From the NCBI RefSeq assembly GCF_030142075.1, contig NZ_CP126241.1, positions 806,001 through 870,000 on the forward strand: DNA of 64,000 nt, in the 5' to 3' direction. The translations under genes and the position numbers were made by a program. The notes below the pieces were generated by a model. The model was not told the origin of the DNA and did not search any database. It saw only the letters and a program-made list of their open reading frames with translations. This document shows, piece by piece, positions 1 to 8,792 of this stretch; the first letter of the stretch is position 1, and every line of letters begins with the position of its first letter. The stretch is from Arthrobacter sp. zg-Y20. GTDB taxonomy: Bacteria > Actinomycetota > Actinomycetes > Actinomycetales > Micrococcaceae.

Positions 1-159
1 CGCTTCGCCCAGCTGCAGGAGCACTTGGCCCTGGGCGCCGCCTACAAACGGGAATACATGTATCTGCAGGGAACGGCGCTCCTCCGCGTGACCGGAAAGC
101 TCGGCGACGAATCGGCCGCCCTTTATGAGCAGGCCTTCTATGCGCTCGGTATCGGCTAA
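1..159 (+). CDS. C-terminal fragment of a hypothetical protein
   Basis: The reading frame is open from the window edge and ends with TAA at 157-159, giving the last 52 residues of a protein whose start lies outside. The visible part is mixed polar and helical, with no motif I recognise; it ends in Ala-Leu-Gly-Ile-Gly. It lies 33 bp before the next gene on the same strand, so the two may be co-transcribed. The function is unknown, and only the coding character and the stop can be supported. Confidence 0.6.
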   Translation, partial: RFAQLQEHLALGAAYKREYMYLQGTALLRVTGKLGDESAALYEQAFYALGIG

Positions 160-192
160 ATCTTAATCCAGGCATCAAAAGGGGGAATTGCC

Positions 193-597
193 ATGGCATT
201 GTTCAGCACCAAACCGATTGTGGAGAAGAAGGAACAGTGGACAGCGCCTCAGCCTCCGCAGGCGGTCCTGGCAACCCTGGCCGCGGCCTTTTCCTTTCAC
301 GGTGAAGATGTCCGGCGGGAAAAGTCCTCGGTGGAGGTGCACCTCGGGTCCAATGCGGAATACCGGATGTGGGGCAACATGACCGAAGAAGGGCGCAAAC
401 ACCTGCCGATCGCCCTGACGTTCACTGCCTCCGGATTCGGCACGGGCACTGCGGTGGAGGTGTATGCCCGAGACACCTTCGGTTTCCGCATGGGAAGCGG
501 CAAGTCCTTCGGGGTGCCGGAAACGTTCAACCGGCGGATAGAGGAATTCCTCAGTTACGCGGCCGGGACGCTCGGCATAACCCGGCCCGTCTCCTGA
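193..597 (+). CDS. Conserved hypothetical protein, 134 aa
   Basis: The ATG at 193 has a GGGGGA Shine-Dalgarno sequence about 7 nt upstream, which supports this start. The product is a small soluble protein with no signal peptide or membrane segment. It alternates beta-like and amphipathic stretches: a Phe-His-Gly-Glu-Asp segment near residue 38, an aromatic Met-Trp-Gly segment near 59 and a Gly-rich Phe-Gly-Phe-Arg-Met-Gly-Ser-Gly stretch near 97. I do not recognise the family. The following minus-strand HAD gene ends 30 bp downstream, so this gene converges on the Ter biosynthetic operon rather than belonging to it. Confidence 0.7.
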   Translation: MALFSTKPIVEKKEQWTAPQPPQAVLATLAAAFSFHGEDVRREKSSVEVHLGSNAEYRMWGNMTEEGRKHLPIALTFTASGFGTGTAVEVYARDTFGFRMGSGKSFGVPETFNRRIEEFLSYAAGTLGITRPVS

Positions 598-626
598 CCC
601 GTCCCTTCCCCGCCACCCATCAGTTT

Positions 627-1433
627 CTAGCCCCGCACCAGCCCGAGCACCCGCCGCAGGATCTCCTCCCCGGCCAGCACTCCACGGGCCGCGGTGACCT
701 GCAGGTGCCGGTCGCGGTAGCCGGCGTCGTCCAGCTCGCCGTGCGCGGGGCGGAAGGCGACGTCGGCGGCCTGGAGCATCGGCCGGTCCAGCAGCGAATC
801 CCCGGCAGTGATGATGCGCTCCGCCCCGGTCCGGCGGGCAACCTCGGCCACGGCATCCTGCTTGGTCACGGGCACCGGCACGCAGTACAGCTTGCGGCCC
901 TGCAGCGAGACAGTCCAGCCGCGCTCCGTACACCAGGTCTCCAGCTCCAGCAGGAACTGCCCCGGCAGTGCCGCCCGGTCCACCACGGCGTAGGCAAACA
1001 GGTCCTCAGCCGTGCGCAGCTTCAGCGTCCAGGCCGCGAACTCCGGGCGGGCCAGATACGCCGACACCTCGGCCAGGGGAGCGCAGCCGCCGGCCACCAG
1101 GGAACGGACCTTGTCCTGCCAGTCGGCGTCGGGCTCCCCGTGGTGCAGGATCACCCCGCCGTTGGTGGTCACCGCGTACTCCGGTGACGGAGCGGGCAAC
1201 TGGATCCGCCGGTACTGGGCCACCGTGCGCGTGGTCACGGGAACAAACACTGCAGCCTCCGCGGCGGCCACCAGCAGGTCCTCGGCCGCACGGGTCATAA
1301 AGGACAGCGGTTTGCCCTCGTACACCTCGGAGACCACCAGGCCCGGCGCGGCGGCATCCTCGGTGTCCAGGAACAGGGCGTTGGCGGAATAGATCAGTGT
1401 CCGGTCCAGGTCCGAGGCGAAGAGGGTCCTCAC
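627..1433 (-). CDS. HAD-superfamily phosphatase of the Ter biosynthetic module
   Basis: The product is predicted to hydrolyse a phosphate ester, probably an intermediate of the metabolite built by the upstream PRTase and lyase enzymes. The start is GTG at 1433; GTG overlaps the TGA of the PRTase gene (GTGA), indicating translational coupling. The longer frame to 1667 would run antisense-free into the upstream gene and is rejected. The 268-residue product starts with the HAD nucleophile motif Asp8-x-Asp10 (SDLDRTL) and has a motif IV Gly-Asp-Ser-Leu-Leu-Asp near residues 209-214. The region between them fits a sucrose-phosphatase/Cof-like cap. The last gene of the minus-strand Ter cluster. Substrate unknown. 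Confidence 0.85.
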   Translation of the reverse strand: MRTLFASDLDRTLIYSANALFLDTEDAAAPGLVVSEVYEGKPLSFMTRAAEDLLVAAAEAAVFVPVTTRTVAQYRRIQLPAPSPEYAVTTNGGVILHHGEPDADWQDKVRSLVAGGCAPLAEVSAYLARPEFAAWTLKLRTAEDLFAYAVVDRAALPGQFLLELETWCTERGWTVSLQGRKLYCVPVPVTKQDAVAEVARRTGAERIITAGDSLLDRPMLQAADVAFRPAHGELDDAGYRDRHLQVTAARGVLAGEEILRRVLGLVRG

Positions 1434-4237
1434 GCGTCGGCCCCCGAGGCGGCTCCGGAACCGGCTGGAGCCCCTGCGCCGGCCGCTGCACCGGCAACAG
1501 CCTTGCCGTCCGCACCCACCGCCCCCGCGGTGAACAGGGGATGGATCAGGCCCACGCAGCTGAACGGCAGGTCCGGGACTTCCTCCACCGGCACGCCGCG
1601 CTGTTCGGCCAGCAGCAGCACATGTGCCACGTCGGTCCGGGCCGCCGGATGCACCAGTACTTTCCACGGCACCCGGCGCAGCAGCACCCGCGTGGTCTCG
1701 CCGACCCCGGGCTTCACCAGGTTCACGTTATGGATGCCGTACTCCTCGCTCAGCCGTTCCACCGCGGCCCAGCCGACCCAGGTGGGTGTCCGGTCGGTGC
1801 CGGCCAGCTCGGCGGCATGCGCGACGGCGGCGGTCCGAACGGCGTCGAAATGCGCGGACACGGCGGTCAGGAAGTCCCGGGAAACGTCCGCTGCGGCCAG
1901 GTGGGAGTAGAACTTCGCGCCGTGGAAATCCTCCGGTCCAATGAGTTCCTTGTTGAACACCGTGCGGGATACCAGGCCCGAAACGGTGGAATTCAAGCAG
2001 GCCGAGGGGATCAGGTAATCCTCCCGGGTGCCGAACAGCTCCACGGAATGCCCGGGATCGGCCAGCACCGCCAGCTGCGCGGAGAACCGTACGCCGTCGG
2101 TTGCCTCGAACTTCTCCAACGCGGCGGTCAGTTCGCGGGTGATGGCGCCCTTACCGGTCCAGCCGTCCACAAACAGGATCCGCGCCGGATCGTACCGGGA
2201 GGCGAGGAAGCGCAGCGCGGTTTCATCCATGCCCACCCCGCGCACAATGCTCATGGTGTAGTGCGGCAGGTCCAGGCCGTGCATCTGCTGCGCCCAGCGG
2301 CGCATCAGGATCCCGATGGGTGTACCGGCCCGGGCCAGGGACACCAGCACCGGCTCGCGGTTACGGGCCGCCAGCGCCAGTTCGGTGACGGTGCCGACGG
2401 CGGCGGCCACCCGGGGTGCGGAGCGGACCAGGGCCTCCTCGTACAGGTCCTGGTACTGGGCCGAGGGCAGGTATTCCATCGGCAGCGACTCGGCATAATT
2501 CGCGCCGCCGGACTGGATGGCCGCTTCCCGCTCGGCCGTGGGTGCCTCCAGCTGCGCATCGCGCAGGTCCTTGAGCAGCCAGGTCACGTCCTCGGCAGCA
2601 TAGGAGCCGAACTCCGGTCCCGTCAGCGGCACCGCGGAAACCGGCACCGCGGAGACCGGCACCGCGGCGGGAGCGGCTGCCGGGTGTCCGGCCCACTCAT
2701 CGGCGGCGGGCAGGTCCGCGGGGGCCAGCAGCACGACGACGGCGGGAGTCACCGTGCGCAGCGCCTCGGTGACGCTGCCCGGGCCGGTGATGGACGCCAG
2801 ATCCGTCCCAGGTTCGGGCACCAGGACAATGCTGCCGAAACCGACCGCGGACCCTCCCGTGCCCTGGACCGTGCCGAGCCGCGGGCCCACGTTGTAGGCG
2901 TGCCGCGGGCCGGGGCCGTCTTCGGTGAGGTCATGGCTGGCGAAGTCCACCGAGTTGTTGATGGCGTAGTCGGGCCGGTCGATGGGCACGATGGGGGAGC
3001 GGGTGGTGGTGGAAAAACGCACCGGCCCGGTTTCGGCCAGGGCGTTGGCCACGGTTAGGGGCACGTGGATGAATTCCTCGCAGCCCAGCACCAGCACCGG
3101 TCCGGTGCTCGAGGGCAGGGCGGCGCGCAGTGCGGCAGCGATGACGGCCAGGTCCTCGCCGGACACGGCGCCCGGCAGGGCCTCGGGCAGGGTGCCCAGG
3201 TACTGAGAGGACATTCCCGCGGGATTGCCGAACCGGTCGCTGCGCAGCGGCCGCTGGCAGTCCTTCGCTGCGTCCAGCACGGTCAGCGTGCCCGGTTTCT
3301 GCGCCGTCGCCTCCACTGCCGCGCGGTCAGCGCCGTCGTTTCCTGCGGCGGCGGGCAGGGCAGTGATGACTTGCTGCGCCCGGGCCAGGATGTCTTCGCC
3401 CAGCTCGATCCGGCCGGTGCCGAGGGCAACTACTTCGATCCGGCAGCCCAGCGCGGCGGCCAGCTCGTCGAACCGCGCCCGGTCGGCGTCGGAACGCAGG
3501 TCAATCAGCGAGGCCACCACGTACACCGGATGCGGGGCCGCGGCGTGCAGTTCGGCGATGGTGTTGATGACCGTGGCACCGGTGCTGAGCTCATCATCCA
3601 CGAGCACCACCGGGACGTTGCCGTTCAGCAGGGCCGGGTCGGTGGGCAGCAGGCGGTGCGAGGTGGCGTGCGAATGGGCTTCCTCGAAGGCGCCGTAGGC
3701 CAGCGCGCCGTCCGGGGCGTGCCGGGTGGAGTGGATGTAGTAGGAGCCCAGTGTGTCCGCGACCAGCCGGCCCAGCCCGGTGGCCGTTTCCGCGTACCCG
3801 ATGGTCAATACTTCGGGGTGGGAAATCGGCAGGTCCCAGAGCTGTTCCCGGGCATGCATGAGCCGGGCGCGCGCCGACCGGCCCGCAGCCGGGCGGGCGC
3901 CGGCGCCGCGGGCGTCGCCGTCGACCGCCGCGCCTTCACCGCGCAGCACCGCCTGCACCTCGGCCGCGACCGAGCACAGGACGGCCTCGTTCACCGTGCT
4001 GCCCAGCGCGGCGCCGGCCAGGGAGCCAAGCAGCTCGCCGGCGGCCAGCACCAGGGCGGGTTCGGTGGGGACGTGCTTGGCCAGCACGCGGGAGACCAAG
4101 AGGTGCGCCCGGCGCGGGTTCCGGCGCAGCGCCAGGCCCACCAGGTCTTCCACGGGCAGCAGCGCGGAGGGGTCGGAGGTGATCCGCACGCCCAGGGCCT
4201 CGTGGACAAACCCGCCGGTCCAGGGGTGCTGGCTCAA
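1430..4237 (-). CDS. Fused PRTase_2-TRSP and PRTase_1(StiP)-PELOTA protein
   Basis: A 935-residue fusion of two predicted phosphoribosyltransferases. The N-terminal PRTase carries a PRPP-binding signature VVLVDDELSTG near residues 207-218 and is followed by a TRSP-like segment (residues about 330-500). The second PRTase (PRTase_1, also called StiP) has ILFVDGWTGKGA near 686-697. A PELOTA-like RNA-binding domain follows (HNVNLVKPGVGETTRVLL), then an Ala/Gly-rich tail. The start is taken as TTG at 4237, which overlaps the TGA of the upstream lyase gene as TTGA; the 30 residues further upstream would overlap that gene. These domains are known from Ter-linked clusters predicted to make a nucleoside-like metabolite. 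In many bacteria the two halves are separate genes. The biochemical reaction has not been shown. Confidence 0.85.
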   Translation of the reverse strand: MSQHPWTGGFVHEALGVRITSDPSALLPVEDLVGLALRRNPRRAHLLVSRVLAKHVPTEPALVLAAGELLGSLAGAALGSTVNEAVLCSVAAEVQAVLRGEGAAVDGDARGAGARPAAGRSARARLMHAREQLWDLPISHPEVLTIGYAETATGLGRLVADTLGSYYIHSTRHAPDGALAYGAFEEAHSHATSHRLLPTDPALLNGNVPVVLVDDELSTGATVINTIAELHAAAPHPVYVVASLIDLRSDADRARFDELAAALGCRIEVVALGTGRIELGEDILARAQQVITALPAAAGNDGADRAAVEATAQKPGTLTVLDAAKDCQRPLRSDRFGNPAGMSSQYLGTLPEALPGAVSGEDLAVIAAALRAALPSSTGPVLVLGCEEFIHVPLTVANALAETGPVRFSTTTRSPIVPIDRPDYAINNSVDFASHDLTEDGPGPRHAYNVGPRLGTVQGTGGSAVGFGSIVLVPEPGTDLASITGPGSVTEALRTVTPAVVVLLAPADLPAADEWAGHPAAAPAAVPVSAVPVSAVPLTGPEFGSYAAEDVTWLLKDLRDAQLEAPTAEREAAIQSGGANYAESLPMEYLPSAQYQDLYEEALVRSAPRVAAAVGTVTELALAARNREPVLVSLARAGTPIGILMRRWAQQMHGLDLPHYTMSIVRGVGMDETALRFLASRYDPARILFVDGWTGKGAITRELTAALEKFEATDGVRFSAQLAVLADPGHSVELFGTREDYLIPSACLNSTVSGLVSRTVFNKELIGPEDFHGAKFYSHLAAADVSRDFLTAVSAHFDAVRTAAVAHAAELAGTDRTPTWVGWAAVERLSEEYGIHNVNLVKPGVGETTRVLLRRVPWKVLVHPAARTDVAHVLLLAEQRGVPVEEVPDLPFSCVGLIHPLFTAGAVGADGKAVAGAAAGAGAPAGSGAASGADA

Positions 4238-5418
4238 TTCATGCTCGCTTCCAGAAGATCTACATAGGTGGTGTCGGGGGCGGTCACACCGAAGGCGGCG
4301 GCCCGGACGAGGGTGGAAGCTGCCCACGCCTGATGCGGTTTCATTTCGTTCATCTTGTTTTTATACGGGGACGCCGCCGCCCCGCCGCCGGCCGCACCGG
4401 AGATGTGCAGGGCGTCCAGGTAGGCCTCGTGGCTGATCACGGACATGGCGTGGACCAGCGGAACGTGCGAGGGATGGATAACGGTTTTGCCGAGCAGGCC
4501 ATTGGCCAGGTCCAGTTCGATCTCGCGGATCAGCCCGTCCAGGTTCGCCGTCAGCAACCGCTGCCGCAGGCCCAGCTCGTCCGCCTCCGCGAACGGGGTG
4601 GAGCGCAGCATGGACCGCAGCACCCGTTCCCCGGAACCGTAGTGTTCCCAGACCGGTCCGCTGATGATGAAGCCGTCCGGCCGGCCCAGGATGTTCACGA
4701 TGTCGCCGATCACCGCGGAGACCACCTTGACGTCATAGATGGTCAGGTCCCGGGACCGGCGCAGCCCGTAGGCGCTGGACATGTCCGTGGCGCCTATCCG
4801 CACCGCGAGGACATCAGCCCGGTTTGCCTGCAGCAGGTCCTGTATCCCGGTGAGGGTGGATGTGCGGGTTTCGGCGTGGATCATCAGCGGCGATTCCAGG
4901 ATCGGCATGATCCGCAGCTGCCGGGTCCCCGGCACGGCAGCTTCACGCGCCGCGTTCACGGTGTGCAGGGCGTCCAGGAAACGCTGCGCGGACCCGGTGG
5001 TGTTCTCGAACTTCGGGATCACGAACCCAGTGAGCACGTCCAGCGCCGTGCCGGCGCGTTCGGCCAGGCTGAGCAGCTGTTCCGGGGTGCGTACCCGGAC
5101 GAAAAGCATCAGGTCCGCTGCGCCGCCGCTCCGGCTTTCCCGCTCCAGCTGGGCCAGGGCGCCCACCACATTGGTTTCCGCCGCCGGAACATCGGCGTCC
5201 GCAATGGAATCCTCCAGGCACAGCACCATGCTCAGCACGCCGCGGGCGGCCTGCTTGCGCACATCCTTGACCAGGTCCGGGCGGGTGCCGGGGCAGTACA
5301 GGGTGGCGCCAAGCGCAGTAGCCAGCAGGCCGGGGTCGGAATCCAGGCCCAGGTCCTGCGGCGGACGGTGGAACAGGCGGGCGGTTTCGGCCTCGCTGAG
5401 GCTGGAGAAGTGGCGCAC
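4234..5418 (-). CDS. HpcH/HpaI aldolase / citrate-lyase-beta-like C-C lyase (Ter module)
   Basis: A 394-residue TIM-barrel carbon-carbon bond lyase of the HpcH/HpaI-CitE superfamily, in the version linked to Ter clusters. It starts with GTG at 5418, 4 bp after the preceding gene. Seen in the sequence: the early strand ATLYCPGTRPDL, a Leu-Glu-Asp (CLEDS) acidic motif, PKFENTTG, the acidic ILESPLM and GATDMSSAYG blocks, and KTVIHPSHVPLVHA near the C-terminus, as expected for metal-dependent CitE relatives. It probably cleaves or forms a C-C bond in the precursor handled by the PRTase and HAD proteins encoded immediately downstream. Substrate unknown. The stop overlaps the TTG start of the PRTase gene. 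Confidence 0.85.
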   Translation of the reverse strand: MRHFSSLSEAETARLFHRPPQDLGLDSDPGLLATALGATLYCPGTRPDLVKDVRKQAARGVLSMVLCLEDSIADADVPAAETNVVGALAQLERESRSGGAADLMLFVRVRTPEQLLSLAERAGTALDVLTGFVIPKFENTTGSAQRFLDALHTVNAAREAAVPGTRQLRIMPILESPLMIHAETRTSTLTGIQDLLQANRADVLAVRIGATDMSSAYGLRRSRDLTIYDVKVVSAVIGDIVNILGRPDGFIISGPVWEHYGSGERVLRSMLRSTPFAEADELGLRQRLLTANLDGLIREIELDLANGLLGKTVIHPSHVPLVHAMSVISHEAYLDALHISGAAGGGAAASPYKNKMNEMKPHQAWAASTLVRAAAFGVTAPDTTYVDLLEASMN

Positions 5419-5422
5419 GGCG

Positions 5423-6391
5423 TCAGTTCCCCCGGAACGGGAAACGTGCGGTCATGCTGAAGCCGAAGGCCTCCCAGATGGATTTGAGTTCCATCCCGTA
5501 GGGCATCACCTCGGCGCGCAGCTCCAGCACATTGCCGATCCGCAGGACCGAGAGCACGTAGAAGCTGCGTTCTCCGGCCGCTTCCGGGATGGTGACCGAT
5601 TCCCCGTTGAACAGGCCCACGTTCATGGGCTGTTTGGGCTTGGGGAAGAACAGTGCCCGGCGCAGCATCCCGGAATGGCGCAGCGCGATCAGGGCCAGGT
5701 CATCTTCGTAACTGACCAGCCGGCGGTTGCCCGGGGTGTCCACGGCCACGCCCTCAAGGGCGTCGGCGGGGATTCCGGGACCGGGTGCGGGCTGGCTGCC
5801 GGTGCTGAAGTCCCGGCCCTCCCAGACGGCGCGGATGGTCCCGGCGACGGCAAGGCTGCCCACTGCCGATTCCATCGGAGTCAGGCGCAGGACCGGGTTG
5901 CCGGTGTCCAGGGTGCGCAGCTCCTTGATGCCCGGGGCGGGGAACAGCCGGGTGTGCAGCGGGGCGGGGGCGGAGGGTGAGGCCGCGGGCGCGGCTGGGG
6001 AAGACGGCGCGGACGACGACGGCGCCCCGGAACCGCGGGACTCGGAACCGCGGGACCCGGAACTGCGGGAGCCGGCGTCGTTGGCGGTGGCCCGGTTGCT
6101 GTGCGCCTCGGCGTTGGGGGAGAGCCCCAGGGACAGCGAAGTGCTGACCGTGGGCGGTGCCGCCTGCTGCCGGGGCGGGGAAAGTGAGAGGGAACCCGGG
6201 GCCGGAGCTGCGGGAGCCGACGTCGTGCGGGGCGGGCTTGCCGGCGTCCCGGACGAGACCGGAGCCGACGGCGAAACCGGCGTCGAGGCAGCCGGTGCGG
6301 CAGCAACCGGGGCTGCCGCGGCGCGCGGCTTGACCCGGCGGCTCAGGTAGGGGAGGTCGGTGCGCACGGCACGCGAACGGTTCACGGCCAT
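5423..6391 (-). CDS. Ter-cluster protein of unknown function with Pro/Ala/Ser-rich N-terminal half
   Basis: Unrecognised 322-residue protein. Residues 1-150 are low-complexity (Ala, Pro, Ser, Thr) with short SLSLSP and SLSLGLSP segments; this part looks disordered. Residues about 155-322 look folded: alternating hydrophobic strands, an ALIALRHSGMLRRALFFP segment, then a beta-rich end with YVLSVLRIGNVLELRAEVM. I see neither the GLGWD nor the DLDAS motif of TerD proteins, so it is not an ordinary TerD paralogue. The ATG at 6391 is 3 bp after the TerD gene stop and the TGA is 4 bp before the lyase gene, so it lies firmly inside the operon, between the Ter and biosynthetic halves. It could be a linker or scaffold, but that is a guess from position. 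Confidence 0.75.
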   Translation of the reverse strand: MAVNRSRAVRTDLPYLSRRVKPRAAAAPVAAAPAASTPVSPSAPVSSGTPASPPRTTSAPAAPAPGSLSLSPPRQQAAPPTVSTSLSLGLSPNAEAHSNRATANDAGSRSSGSRGSESRGSGAPSSSAPSSPAAPAASPSAPAPLHTRLFPAPGIKELRTLDTGNPVLRLTPMESAVGSLAVAGTIRAVWEGRDFSTGSQPAPGPGIPADALEGVAVDTPGNRRLVSYEDDLALIALRHSGMLRRALFFPKPKQPMNVGLFNGESVTIPEAAGERSFYVLSVLRIGNVLELRAEVMPYGMELKSIWEAFGFSMTARFPFRGN

Positions 6392-6394
6392 TGC

Positions 6395-6946
6395 CTAGAG
6401 GTCGAATCCGAAGTCGGCGGCGAGCCCGCGGAGCCCGGTGGTGTATCCCTGGCCCAGGGCACGGAACTTCCAGTCACTGCGGTGCCGGTACAGCTCGCCG
6501 AACATCATGGCGGTGATGCTGTCCCGGTTGGCGGCGGGCAGGTCGAAGCGGACCAGTTCCCCGCCGTCGGCCCGGGCCACCCGGATGTAGGCGCTGCGCA
6601 CCGCGGCGAAGGTGCCCGGGCCGCGCAGCTCGGGGTCCGCGTAGACGGCAAACACAATCTTGGTAACGGACGCGGGCACCCGGGAAAGGTCGACGTCGAT
6701 CTGTTCTTCGTCCTCGTCGCCGGCGAACTGCACCGAAGCCTCGGGGCTGGCGATCTGGTTGAAGAACACCAGATGGTCATCGGAGAGGACCCGGCCGTCG
6801 GGGCCGCAGAGCAGGGTCAGCGGCACCAGCTCGGACTGCGGTCCGCGGCTGGGAATCACATTCCAGCCCAGGCCCACCATTACCGAGGTCAGGCCCGGGT
6901 TTTCCGCGGTCAGGGCGGCGTTGGCGCCGGCCACCAGGGTACCCAT
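6395..6946 (-). CDS. TerD-family protein (divergent, 183 aa)
   Basis: A divergent member of the TerD calcium-binding stress-protein family. It keeps the overall layout: VMVGLGWNV near residue 22, the aromatic FFNQIASPE, the acidic loop GDEDEEQIDVDL that in TerD proteins helps bind Ca2+, a run ending in VRFDLP, and the C-terminal WKFRALGQGY followed by ADFGFDL. The usual FDLDAS stretch is replaced by a non-acidic VPLTLL, so one calcium ligand set appears lost. The ATG at 6946 abuts the stop of the XpaC-like gene directly. TerD proteins are cytoplasmic and are thought to form membrane-associated complexes with TerC. Confidence 0.9.
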   Translation of the reverse strand: MGTLVAGANAALTAENPGLTSVMVGLGWNVIPSRGPQSELVPLTLLCGPDGRVLSDDHLVFFNQIASPEASVQFAGDEDEEQIDVDLSRVPASVTKIVFAVYADPELRGPGTFAAVRSAYIRVARADGGELVRFDLPAANRDSITAMMFGELYRHRSDWKFRALGQGYTTGLRGLAADFGFDL

Positions 6947-7465
6947 TTACTGCTCCCCGAAGGTCAGGGAGGAGGGGGAGAACTTGTCATCCAGGAACCG
7001 GCCGTGCGTGGACAGCTCGGCGATGGCACCGGTGCGGACCTGGTTCTCCAAATCCCGGGCGATGCCCTCGAGGATGGTCAGTTGTTCAACGAGCAATGCG
7101 GTGGCCTCGGAATCGTCGGTCCGCTCCCGGTCATTCAGGGCCACGTAGGCCCGCAGGGGAGTCGGAAGGTAGTTGGTGATGATGGCGTTGAGCAGCACCC
7201 GCTGCTCGGTGGACGCGCCGTTGCTGCCCACGTATTCCAGCAGCGGGGCCAGGATGTCATCGATCTGCCGGACCATGGAAGAGACCATCGGCGGCAGGGC
7301 AGCTCCGGCGCGGCGGACGGCGGTGCGCAGGTTCACCAGTGACCGTACGGTCTCCCGGTGTTCGGCGTCGGGGCCCGACGGCGGCTGGTCGCCTTGCTGC
7401 GCCAGCTCCGCCACCGGTTCCGGCGTGTTGCCGAAAAGGGACCCGAAGAACCTGCCTATCGCCAC
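6947..7465 (-). CDS. XpaC-like helical protein next to TelA
   Basis: A 172-residue, mostly helical soluble protein encoded between telA and a terD gene. The start is GTG at 7465. The N-terminus (MAIGRFFGSLFGN) is amphipathic, and the rest is coiled-coil-like with LPPMVSSMVRQIDDIL and LLVEQLTILEGIARDL helices and a LPTPLRAYVAL segment. This pattern resembles XpaC-type proteins, which commonly accompany TelA, but I cannot confirm the family without a profile search. The gene lies 38 bp after telA and directly abuts the downstream terD gene. A role as a TelA partner in envelope or toxic-compound stress is inferred from context. Confidence 0.75.
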   Translation of the reverse strand: MAIGRFFGSLFGNTPEPVAELAQQGDQPPSGPDAEHRETVRSLVNLRTAVRRAGAALPPMVSSMVRQIDDILAPLLEYVGSNGASTEQRVLLNAIITNYLPTPLRAYVALNDRERTDDSEATALLVEQLTILEGIARDLENQVRTGAIAELSTHGRFLDDKFSPSSLTFGEQ

Positions 7466-7503
7466 GGCCGTGCCTCATGCATGGAAGCTGCCCTGCCCGG
7501 CAT

Positions 7504-8694
7504 TTAGCGGGACTCGCTCTGGCGGGAGCGCTCCAGGTACGGCTTCGCCTGGGTGATGGTGCTCTCCAGGGACTTCACCGTGCCCTCCATGTTGCGGGCA
7601 GCCTCGGAACGGAAGTTGTCGATGGCGTCCATGGTCTGGAACACGTTGTCGAAGGCCCGCTGCAGGGTCTCCACGCTCACGCCGGAGCTGGAGGCCTGCT
7701 GGTGTATGCGCGCCGTCTGGTCCTTGAGCATTTCGCTGGTGCTCAGGATCATGTTGTTCGTGGTGGCGTTCACGGCGTCGATCTGGTCCAGGACCATCTT
7801 CTGGTTCGCCAGTGCCTGGGCCACGATCACGGCGGTGCGCAGTGCCGAAATGGTGGTGGTGCGGGCCCGTTCCACGCCCTTGATCAGTTCCACGTTGTTC
7901 TTGCGGATCAGGTCCATGGCCAGGTAGCCCTGCACGGAGACGGCGAGCTGGGTCAGGATGTCCTGGCGGCGCTGCCGGATGGGGAAGAGCACGTCTGCTT
8001 CCAGGGCGTTGGCCTGTTCAATCTGCCCGGAGTTCTTGAGCTTGTCCACCTTCTCCACGCAGGCGGCGTCCAGGGACTCGGCCAGCACGGAGTATTCGCT
8101 CAGGGTCTGCATGGTCTTCCACAGCTCCACCTTTTCCCCGGCGAGGGAGGCGTTGTCCTTGAGCAGCTCGTCCTGGCCGGCCATCAACGACTTGATGATC
8201 TTGTCCAGCTGGACCTGCGCGGACTCGTACTTCTGGAAGTACTTGGCCAGCTTGTTGCCGCCCGGGATGATGCCCAGGATCTTGCGGCCGGTGCCCAGGT
8301 TCGCCTGGTTCGGGGTCAGGTCCTCCACGGTGCTGCGCAGGTCGCCCAGAGTGGTGGCGACCTTCTTCTGGGCGTCGTTGCCGGAGCGCTTGGCGCCGGC
8401 CACCGAGGTGGAGGAGCGGTCCAGCAGGCGGCTGGAGTAGCCGGCGGACGTGGTCATTTCCTGTCCGGCCAGCTTGTTGATGGAATCCACCTGGGCGGTG
8501 AACTCCGGGCTGCGGGCGTCCAGCTTGGATACTTCCTCCATGAAGGAACGCGCCTGGGCGGCGATTTCCTTGCGGCGTTCTTCCGGAACCGGGACCATTC
8601 CGGGAGCGTCGTTCGGCGCTACCGGGGCGGGCGGTTCGGGTGCCTGAAGCACCAGGGCTTCGGAGGCGTCCGGGGGAGTCAGCGGTGAAGTCAT
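7504..8694 (-). CDS. telA: Toxic anion resistance protein TelA
   Basis: A 396-residue TelA/KlaA-family protein, a helical cytoplasmic protein associated with resistance to tellurite and other toxic agents; the mechanism is not established. The ATG at 8694 is chosen over the frame's earlier start because the protein begins MTSPLTPPDASEAL, followed by a short Pro-rich leader, with AAAGG upstream of the ATG. Diagnostic segments include the helical LGIIPGGNKLAKYFQKYES, LIRKNNVELIKGVERA, the ALRTAVIVAQALANQK helix and NNMILSTSEMLKDQ. It lies between a terD gene and an XpaC-like gene in the Ter cluster. There is a 98-bp gap to the upstream terD gene, the largest inside the cluster. Confidence 0.93.
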   Translation of the reverse strand: MTSPLTPPDASEALVLQAPEPPAPVAPNDAPGMVPVPEERRKEIAAQARSFMEEVSKLDARSPEFTAQVDSINKLAGQEMTTSAGYSSRLLDRSSTSVAGAKRSGNDAQKKVATTLGDLRSTVEDLTPNQANLGTGRKILGIIPGGNKLAKYFQKYESAQVQLDKIIKSLMAGQDELLKDNASLAGEKVELWKTMQTLSEYSVLAESLDAACVEKVDKLKNSGQIEQANALEADVLFPIRQRRQDILTQLAVSVQGYLAMDLIRKNNVELIKGVERARTTTISALRTAVIVAQALANQKMVLDQIDAVNATTNNMILSTSEMLKDQTARIHQQASSSGVSVETLQRAFDNVFQTMDAIDNFRSEAARNMEGTVKSLESTITQAKPYLERSRQSESR

Positions 8695-8792
8695 GGTCCA
8701 GCCTTTTCGTAAGGTGAGCTGCGGTATGGGTGCGGGGAGTGTTCCGGCCCGCGGAAGCACTCCCCGCAGGGGTGTAGCTGAGAAGCTAGAGC

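Noticed and set aside
1397-3058. 553-residue frame on the plus strand opposite the PRTase gene
   Set aside because: Lies entirely antisense to the conserved PRTase fusion, is Gly/Arg/His-rich, and follows from the codon bias of the real gene.
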